From Elysia crispata (lineage: Eukaryota; Mollusca; Gastropoda; Plakobranchidae): DNA of 64,000 bases. The position numbers were made by a program, and so were the translations under genes. The stretch lies in contig JAWDGP010001473.1 of assembly GCA_033675545.1 (NCBI GenBank), positions 1,159,501 through 1,223,500 on the forward strand, in the 5' to 3' direction. Shown here piece after piece: positions 58,901 through 64,000 of the stretch; the first letter of the stretch is position 1; every line of letters begins with the position of its first letter. The notes beneath the pieces were generated by a model. That model saw nothing but the letters and a program-made list of their open reading frames with translations. It did no database searches and had not been told where the DNA came from.

Positions 58901-61900
58901 CAAAGGTAATTGAGAGAGTCAAACCCACAAAAATGATGAACTATACGCTTATACCTTGATAATTTGTTTAGTCTCTGCAAGCAACCACAGCTACATAGAA
59001 CTTGCCTTTCTATTTAGTTTTAATCATTAGAGAATAAATTTTCAAACAGTTGGGATAGTTTTACATATTTCGTTTTATTTGTGCTATAAAATTTTTATTA
59101 TTATTTTTTTTTTGCTAATCAAAGATTGCTGATAAGATTAACATCTTACAAAATCTTTTTTTTTCTTCTCTGGTGGTCACTGCAAAAATTGTTTATAAAT
59201 ATAAAAAACATTGACAATTTTTTACAGTGTTTAATTTTATAGCATAATAAAATTTTATACATTCTATATCCTTTAAAAGTAAATGCTTATGGATGTGCCA
59301 CAAGGTATATGTATCTTAAGATATGGACTGAGGCAGGCACATCTTACAACTAAAGTCTGAAGAAATGTGAGACAAACAGTCTCTCAGTAGAGATTTTGAT
59401 TATGCTAAATAAAAAAAAATGTCATTGATTTTCTGAATGGAAATGTATTCTTTTCTCCTTCAACTTCAGCATTCAAGCTACACTTGACATGGGATCGGAC
59501 CTCAAATAGATGAACTTTTAATGCATAGAAAACAAATGAACAGAACTCAAAATTTTCTACAACTTCAAAAAAAATTTTTTTTAATTCGGAAGAAAACTTC
59601 CCTTGTTCAATAAGGTCATAAATCATTATAAAAAGTTAATTAGTAAAGAACTCTGCCTCACCTGTTAAAGCCAACAATCATTTTCACAACCAAAGGGTTG
59701 CCTGTGACTATGTCTGTCATTTTGTCCACTTTTGAGCTAAGGAAGGAAACAAATTATTATAATTATGGTCAAATTTATAAACTGACACATGTGAAACTCT
59801 TAAAGACTCTTTTCAGTTTAATATCCACATATTTATGTCTTTAGTTCATGGTTTACTAAGAAATCAATTGTATGATATACCAACAACCATTAAACCGTTA
59901 TAAAAAAGCTTCAGGGCAATGAATTTCTGAGCTTATAGAAATATTGTACTACTGATTACACTGCAATGCTCATAGAGAGGCAATGCAAACTGTACTTCAA
60001 AAATACAAATTGCATATAAAGCATTTACTTTGAGAGAGAAGAAAAAAAATCATAGACAATTACTCATTTAACCTCCACAACTGACACTGATGAAATGCAA
60101 AAGACACCAAATATAAGTATATTTTTTGTATAAAAAAAAGAGAAGATGATAAAAACCTTCAAAACATGAGCAGGCTGTAAAAAAATGAATAAAAGTCTAA
60201 AATATTTTAAAACATTTGTTTTTAAATCAAACCATCACCAATATTATTGGTATCTCTGAGCATAGTTCTCAGTGATTCTGTTTAAAAAAGTGTTCTCAAA
60301 AGTTGGTATGTTTTTATTCTTTTTACAATCCTCCGAATATCCCTCAGTATGAAATAATACTACATATAAATTTTGACAACACTGAATACTCTTGAAAGTA
60401 AACTGTTGCTTAAAATAACCAAGCCATACATGTAAAAACCATAGCATAATATTCTAAAGAAATAATTTGGTACTTTGGGAAGCTTTTTATGTCCAATATA
60501 TAAAGATACATCATCTAAAAAAATCATACTTGAAAATTTATTAAAAAAAAAAAAAAAAAAAAAAGAAAAGAAAGAAAGAAAAAGAAACATGCCAAATTTG
60601 GGGAAAATCAGTCTTCAATTCTCAACCCATACACCTGACAAAAAGATACAATATACTTTTAGCTGTCTCATGATCATTGCTAGTGCCATAAGTTTTAAAC
60701 AAATTGAATCCCCCCAGTAAACAAAGATCACATCAAAAGTAAGCTTACTTTTTGAAAAACTCAAAGACAAGAGCAATATTTGTAACAGATTTTGATTACC
60801 AAATAAGCTCATGATTTTATTGATTGTCAAATATGTCTGGTCCACTTTATTAGGTTATTCTCAGAATATCCACTGCTGGTTGATCTTCAGCATTTTCAAT
60901 GATACATAGATATAGTTATGCAAAAGTGTTTCCATTAGTTAAACTATCCTAGGTTATATATTTATCAAATTCTAGGTTCAACAAAGGAAACGATGTCAGA
61001 AAGAAAAGAATGGGAAAAAAGGTACATCAGAAAATATGAGAAATATTGCAACCCCAAAATTTTTTAAAGATATTCAGACAAAATGACTTCTTCAGTACTT
61101 TTTAATTGTTACATATTTTGAAGGTATCTTCTAATCAAGCCTTGAAGAAATTTTTGTGAAGAATATTTCACTGATTAATAAATTCTGTGCAATGGTAAAA
61201 CCAATTTACATCACAAAATCAAGTTTGAGAAGTGACATGGCAAAAAAAACAATCAGTGATGCCAAAACGTCAATCTATACTGCAACATTGAGTGTAAAAA
61301 AATTATGTGGCATTTTTTAAAAAGTGATTGTATTTTTTTGATGACTTCATATAGCATGTGAAGTGAGTTTTATTTTCTGATTATATATAATTTTACTTAC
61401 ACTGCCCTGTGTTTTGTATACGTTTTTAAAATATGAAATCTTCATTAAAATACTATTCATATTTTTTTTTCTTTTCTAGACTAAGGTTAATCTATGACTT
61501 TTCTGCAAAAAATAATTACGTGTTTCAATTCACTAAAAATTTGAAATTTTTTCGTAAAAAATATTTTGAAAAGGGTAAAAAAACAGTCAAGAATAATAAA
61601 AAAAAAATTGTAAATGCTTCAGTTTTAAAAACATATGCACCACTTTACTCTAAGTATTAACAGAGAAACATGCCCAAAAACCACACTAAGAAGTACACTA
61701 ATACTTACATTCTCCTGGCAACAAAAAGCACAAAGGGGGAAAAATTAAGTTCAAATGTCTGTTATCTCCGAAGTAAAGACAGGGCAAACTTGGCAATGAC
61801 GTACCTTTGCATAAAACCAATGAGGGAAATTACATAGTCAGCAGTAATTAGTTTTGCGCTTTCAGAAAAAGACTGCTGATTTCTTTTCTTTTTTGCACCT

Positions 61901-63635
61901 TTTTGGTTGTAAATAAACACAACCAGAATATAACTATTTTAATTGTTTTCTTTTTAATAAAAGCAAACAAAGCTTAATTTCTTGTGTTGATAAATTTTGC
62001 TTTAAGGTCTCAAAATAGTGATATGACAAACAAAGAAGTACAACAGAAGCTTCAATGCTTGCCCTCCTCCATTTATTTAAAGGTTAATTACCAAAGGCAG
62101 TGATTTATCTGTCAATAGTTCAAAAAAGTATTTCCTCTTGAAGAATTCAGATAGAGACATACAGAGAGACAGAAAGAAAGACAGAGACAGAGTTTATTAA
62201 GTTTCCATGTTTTAAAATCAATATATCTACTAGTCATCATTTTTAATTACCACAGCCATTAAAAAGTGTGCTAGAAATTAATTTACATTTTAATAGTGAG
62301 ATCTTATAAGCTTTCCTCAACATCTCCAACAATAAGGAAACAGAGAACTGATAAATAAAGAAATGACACAGTATTGAGAAAGTATAAGGTTTTTGATCGA
62401 TCCAAATCATAAGCACTATTTCAAAAGACTATAAAAGGCTGGTTTAAACATGCCATTGTTTTTAGTTTTGATTGAGACATACAGTGCCACTCTTTTACAT
62501 CAATAGCTACACAACCTTTGACGTGTCTTATTATAAGATGCCAAGAACAAGTACAAAAAAAAATACAACAAAAAAAAAACATGAAGAACAAAGGGCAGCA
62601 CAGTTCTGACATACTCTTTTTATAATCCAGGTTATATTGCTGGTCTTGATCAAATACAGTCTCTAACTAGTTTTTCATTCAGAAAAATGATCTTACGTAT
62701 AAACAATTTTCCCTCTGATTGCCATCAATTTTATTTATTAAGAAGTAAAGCTATGATTTTTTATAAAACAAAAGATGTAGGAACACACCTTCTTTCTCAT
62801 TTGGCACCCTTATCAATTCCAAATGGCCTCAATATGCTTGTATTGGGTGCATTTGTTCTAATGATTTGCTGGTACATAGATTTGCTTCATACCAGATGAG
62901 TGAGAAAGTAAGGACGTATTAATACCTTCCCACAACTTACTTGATTTCTTCCTCAAGAGCTGTCTGAAACAGCTTAGTGAGCAGGTATTCCTCACGCTGG
63001 TTGGCACCATAGTTGAAAAGAGAGTAAATTACCGCCTCCATGAACTTGGTGGTGCGAGATTGTGGCATCTCAAAAATGAGCTTTGCCAGGTAGTTGGGGC
63101 AGGTTTGAAGCAAATAAAATAAATGTTGATATGTCTCCAGCCTGGCATGATTCTCTTTGCTCAGGGCCTTAAGACCACCTCCATAGAGACCACGCTTCCC
63201 TTCCTCACCAAGTTTGGTTAGCTTCTTGTTGTGAGTCACCACATCCTAAAGACAGAAAAGATGAGGATAAAAATGTTTGACAACTTTTTGAGGTCTTTCT
63301 CATCTCACCTTGTAGAAAATTCTGATGGAAATAATAATTGTTTTGCAGCTATAAAGGTTCATATTTTATTTAGGTAAATGAAAATATAGAACCATTCTTA
63401 AAATGCCTCTTAATTTTCAGATAATCATGTAGTGCAGACTTGCTGACTTCCCCTTGCTCTTTGATGGACTAATTTTCTTTCTCAAAGGACTTTTAATGTA
63501 TTATGAGTATTACCTGCAGAGTAATCCTATTTTTGATAAGCAGCCCAATCTTAATGTCCATCTGGTCAAGATCATGCTCCAGCTGTTGGTTGGACCTGAT
63601 CTCAGCAACAACTTGCTGCCTAAGCTTCTGGAGTT
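46847..63635 (-). CDS. IQGAP1: IQGAP scaffold protein, last 16 exons, 5' partial
   Basis: IQ-motif-containing GTPase-activating-like protein. It is a cytoskeletal scaffold expected to bind Cdc42/Rac-type GTPases without stimulating hydrolysis. Sixteen exons join in phase to 780 complete codons plus TAG. In order they encode the end of the helical linker (SNQQLEHDLDQMDIKIGLLI), the GAP-related domain and the RasGAP_C domain. The GAP-related domain includes VVTHNKKLTK, GGLKALSKEN, QREEYLLTKLFQTALEEEI, VNQMESSTGKA, LPYDVSTEQAL and IVGNLLYYRYINSAIVAPDA. The RasGAP_C domain ends DLLQLQYEGVAVMKMFNKAK and LNRKFYGKQLGKK. A Thr occupies the place of the catalytic Arg finger (FQTAL), as in known IQGAPs. 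The calponin-homology, WW and IQ parts are beyond the right edge. The vertebrate paralogue (1, 2 or 3) cannot be assigned, so the symbol is nominal. Confidence 0.95.
46976..49176 (-). other. IQGAP intron 15 (last intron)
   Basis: GT-AG on the minus strand. It contains copy 1 of a 436-bp direct repeat (48495-48930). The remainder is unassigned. Confidence 0.8.
48495..48930 (+). repeat. 436-bp direct repeat, copy 1
   Basis: Aligns end to end with 50658-51092: gaggataaaatgtattacaa, cacaaaaatacat, taaaatatttgata, gagtatcagg, tacaatcc and tttgaatt blocks recur in the same order and spacing. The copies have many substitutions and small gaps, so the duplication is old. Confidence 0.85.
49177..49285 (-). 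CDS. IQGAP1: IQGAP exon 15: RasGAP_C
   Basis: Acceptor ttttcatccag, donor cag|gtaaac. Encodes FKNMVLEISSTEDPGTFSID then VKFMGVNVDKVEVVFQ. Matches the QFKNxxFEIS and AKFMGV family blocks. Ends in phase 0. Confidence 0.95.
49656..50235 (+). mobile_element. Non-autonomous piggyBac-derived element (580 bp)
   Basis: TTAA at both ends (49656-49659 and 50232-50235). The left end reads TTAACTCATACGCGACTGG; the right end in reverse complement reads TTAACCCCTAAATGACTGT, matching at 13 of the first 18 positions. Three subterminal copies of acgagtattct lie in the first 120 bp, the type of array a transposase binds. Inside is a broken transposase start (see next entry). Classification as piggyBac-type rests on the TTAA target, C-rich ends and the coding relic. 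Confidence 0.75.
49897..50165 (+). pseudogene. piggyBac-like transposase N-terminal relic
   Basis: An ATG at 49897 opens MAKKFTRNQVLNEI. The frame then slips near 49938 into DSDETFSNSDLNLDDSDF, followed by a Ser/Arg-rich tail, and ends at TAG 50163-50165. A short conserved start followed by an acidic DSD/DDSD stretch is typical of piggyBac-family transposase N-termini. The catalytic DDD domain is absent, so this is non-functional. The repeated tctaga/agatct blocks here encode the Ser-Arg-rich part. Confidence 0.6.
50488..50613 (-). CDS. IQGAP1: IQGAP exon 14: RasGAP_C, unusual acceptor
   Basis: Encodes RKSKRTSFFARETKKQAGTV then SYTAARLHEKGVVLEIEGLT and a split Gln; the YTAARLHEKGVxLEIE motif is strongly conserved. 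The acceptor is preceded by an A-run (aattaaaaaaaaag) rather than a pyrimidine tract. The AG nearer the exon (atccaag) gives the wrong frame. Donor gcca|gtgagt, phase 2. Confidence 0.88.
50614..51521 (-). other. IQGAP intron 13
   Basis: GT-AG on the minus strand. Nearly half is copy 2 of the 436-bp direct repeat, which ends about 45 bp from the exon 14 acceptor. Confidence 0.8.
50658..51092 (+). repeat. 436-bp direct repeat, copy 2
   Basis: Same orientation as copy 1 at 48495-48930, offset 2.16 kb. IQGAP exons 15 and 14 and the piggyBac-derived element lie between the copies. Confidence 0.85.
51522..51688 (-). CDS. IQGAP1: IQGAP exon 13: RasGAP_C coiled region
   Basis: Acceptor tcttcaaaag, donor cag|gtattt. 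Encodes DIRNQRRYRTNRKQELIRLR then SEKRTFYESQIDFYNKYVKT and CMDSFQQKD. DIRNQRRYR is a strong family signature. Ends in phase 2. Confidence 0.95.
52172..52286 (-). CDS. IQGAP1: IQGAP exon 12: RasGAP_C
   Basis: Acceptor tatgaccag, donor cag|gtgaga. Encodes LPIEKMKLKVKDSLRTLELA then GMASKKNKYQELLNSIVQ. Matches the family KNKYQELIND segment. Ends in phase 0. Confidence 0.94.
52692..52901 (-). CDS. IQGAP1: IQGAP exon 11: linker to RasGAP_C
   Basis: Acceptor aaacatccag, donor ccag|gtaaag. Encodes TKRLIVDVIACQPGDNLLVV then LDTPCSGPQEELHQAIVKRR and ASILGDT. TKRLIVDVIxxQPG is conserved. Ends in phase 2. Confidence 0.94.
53950..54194 (-). CDS. IQGAP1: IQGAP exon 10: linker to RasGAP_C
   Basis: Acceptor cttctgtag, donor ttcg|gtaagc. 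Encodes LLLKHQDTIAPDASDPLHEL then LEDLGEAPPTIDELLGTELT and MAKTEISLTLYNKFEV. Ends in phase 2. Confidence 0.95.
54714..54846 (-). CDS. IQGAP1: IQGAP exon 9
   Basis: Acceptor ttatttccag, donor caa|gtactt. Encodes KYCQAACDVEMPEKKFNVDQ then YSDVTMIAKPVVYISVGEIV and NTHQ. Ends in phase 0. The donor is weak but phase and family alignment fix it. Confidence 0.92.
55209..55276 (-). CDS. IQGAP1: IQGAP exon 8
   Basis: Acceptor tttgttcag, donor caa|gtaagt. Encodes FGGESSYLASMNDYIRNSHE then KF. Aligns with the family LxxINEYLxxSYxKFR segment. Ends in phase 2. Confidence 0.93.
55702..55866 (-). CDS. IQGAP1: IQGAP exon 7: core of GAP-related domain
   Basis: Acceptor gttcatcag, donor ggc|gtaagt. 55 codons, phase 0 at both ends. 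Encodes IVGNLLYYRYINSAIVAPDA then FDIVNIGAEKALTSDQRRNL and GSIAKILQFAASNKG, the most conserved block of the family. Confidence 0.97.
55867..56715 (-). other. GC-AG intron (IQGAP intron 6)
   Basis: On the minus strand the donor is aaa|gcaagt and the acceptor gttcatcag. Joining at the GC site gives DVLK-IVGNLLYYRY, which matches the family without insertion. Otherwise consensus donor with C for T. Confidence 0.9.
56716..56800 (-). CDS. IQGAP1: IQGAP exon 6: GAP-related domain, followed by a GC donor
   Basis: Acceptor tgtttccag. Encodes YGMRYMAKVMQECLTKKFPD then ALEKDVLK. The donor reads aaa|gcaagt, a GC-AG intron. It is required to join in phase to IVGNLLYYRY; a GT donor three bases on would add extra bases and shift the frame. 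Confidence 0.92.
57565..57705 (-). CDS. IQGAP1: IQGAP exon 5: GAP-related domain
   Basis: Acceptor gtggatttttag, donor ttcc|gtaagt. Encodes SGLPYDVSTEQALKHDEVKE then TIKRLQDVTDLFLNKILTSL and DSI plus a split Pro. Ends in phase 2. Confidence 0.95.
58494..58643 (-). CDS. IQGAP1: IQGAP exon 4: GAP-related domain
   Basis: Acceptor cttttctttag, donor aag|gtgagt. Encodes RNQRGQNALKEMLNPLITKI then EDRNLRINTNPVEVYKAWVN and QMESSTGKA. Ends in phase 2. Confidence 0.95.
59662..59736 (-). CDS. IQGAP1: IQGAP exon 3: GAP-related domain
   Basis: Acceptor ttccttccttag, donor cag|gtgagg. Encodes SKVDKMTDIVTGNPLVVKMI then VGFN. The codon split with the previous exon reads Asn where vertebrate IQGAPs have Lys. 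Ends in phase 2. Confidence 0.93.
62941..63245 (-). CDS. IQGAP1: IQGAP exon 2: GAP-related domain with Thr in the Arg-finger position
   Basis: Acceptor ctgtctttag, donor aa|gtaagt. Encodes DVVTHNKKLTK, GGLKALSKENHARLETYQHL, FYLLQTCPNYLAKLIFEMPQ and NQREEYLLTKLFQTALEEEI. FQTAL carries Thr where active RasGAPs have the catalytic Arg. Ends in phase 2. Confidence 0.95.
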
Positions 63636-64000
63636 CTGGGAAGAAATAAACCACAAAAACTTTGTGCTTTACCAAATTGTATTCCTCAAAAAAAAAAAAA
63701 AAAAGCTTGTGTTAGCCTTAGGAGCTTGGATAATTGGAAAAACAAAAAAGCAGATGGAATCTCAAGAACTGGCTTAAATTTCTTCATATATGGAGAATAA
63801 TGTATGAATAAAGATAAGACAAAGATAGATTATTCTTGATGGCAGAATATAATTTAGACCCAATAAAATATTCTTATTTATGTATAATCAGAGTCAAAAA
63901 AGCAGCTTGCATGCTATTTCAAAATAAGATGATTCATGGCAAAGGTTACTCTAAAAAAAGCATTTTAACCACTATTATTTTTTTTGTACTTTGTATTAAC
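63246..64000 (-). other. IQGAP intron 1 (in window) and partial upstream intron
   Basis: 63246-63513 is a short GT-AG intron. 63636-64000 is the 3' part of the intron leading to the first in-window exon; its other end is beyond the window. Nothing else seen. Confidence 0.8.
63514..63635 (-). CDS. IQGAP1: IQGAP exon 1 (in window): entry to GAP-related domain
   Basis: On the minus strand: acceptor tttcttcccag, donor cag|gtaata. Starts two bases into a Glu codon. Encodes LQKLRQQVVAEIRSNQQLEH then DLDQMDIKIGLLIKNRITLQ. Ends in phase 0. Confidence 0.95.

Larger units (their letters stand above)
56801..62940 (-). other. IQGAP introns 2-5
   Basis: GT-AG introns at 56801-57564, 57706-58493, 58644-59661 and 59737-62940. 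They include a G-rich run near 57352-57373, an imperfect AGC/AGT trinucleotide tract near 57960-58110, and a 22-base A-run at 60543-60564. The 3.2-kb intron 2 contains no recognised element. Confidence 0.75.

Noticed and set aside
60543..60564. A 22-base A-run as the tail of a retrocopy
   Set aside because: No coding or repeat sequence upstream of it and no target-site duplication seen.

Overview
This is a multicellular-animal genomic window: AT-rich, densely interrupted by introns, and carrying parts of two conserved genes that converge tail to tail. Repeat content (an RNase H LINE fragment, TTAA-flanked elements, SINE-like repeats, long TC/TA microsatellites) and the protein style suggest a lophotrochozoan, probably a mollusc. 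That placement is inference. No prokaryotic, viral or CRISPR feature was seen.

Plus strand, 723-32518: 23 exons of a cation-chloride cotransporter of the Na-K-2Cl (SLC12A2/NKCC) type. I reconstructed them by hand from splice sites, reading phase and family motifs. They join without a break into 972 codons plus TAA, from transmembrane helix 1 to the C-terminus. The N-terminal cytoplasmic exons (kinase-docking and phospho-regulatory region) lie left of the window. One intron (19626-20947) uses a GC donor.

Minus strand, 63635 down to 46847: the last 16 exons of an IQGAP scaffold protein, giving 780 complete codons plus TAG. They cover the GAP-related domain and the RasGAP_C domain. The calponin-homology, coiled-coil, WW and IQ regions lie right of the window. 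One intron (55867-56715) also uses a GC donor.

Between the two stop codons (32519-46846) I found no further coding exon. Candidate poly(A) signals at 42580 (plus) and 43310 (minus) would put the two 3' ends about 0.7 kb apart, with a long 3' UTR on each gene. The genes are not functionally linked in any obvious way; one makes a membrane salt transporter and the other a cytoskeletal scaffold.

Accessory content sits in introns and in the intergenic region. It comprises a 62-bp minisatellite at the left edge, a 120-bp inverted-repeat pair in the 10-kb intron 1, and a LINE C-terminal RNase H open reading frame in intron 7. A ~600-bp SINE-like family has copies in intron 7 and in the intergenic region. 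A 238-bp TTAA element lies in intron 8, and a 580-bp piggyBac-derived element lies in an IQGAP intron. A diverged 436-bp direct repeat brackets two IQGAP exons. I found no clearly new biological system; the mobile-element remnants and the two GC-AG introns are the parts most worth checking.
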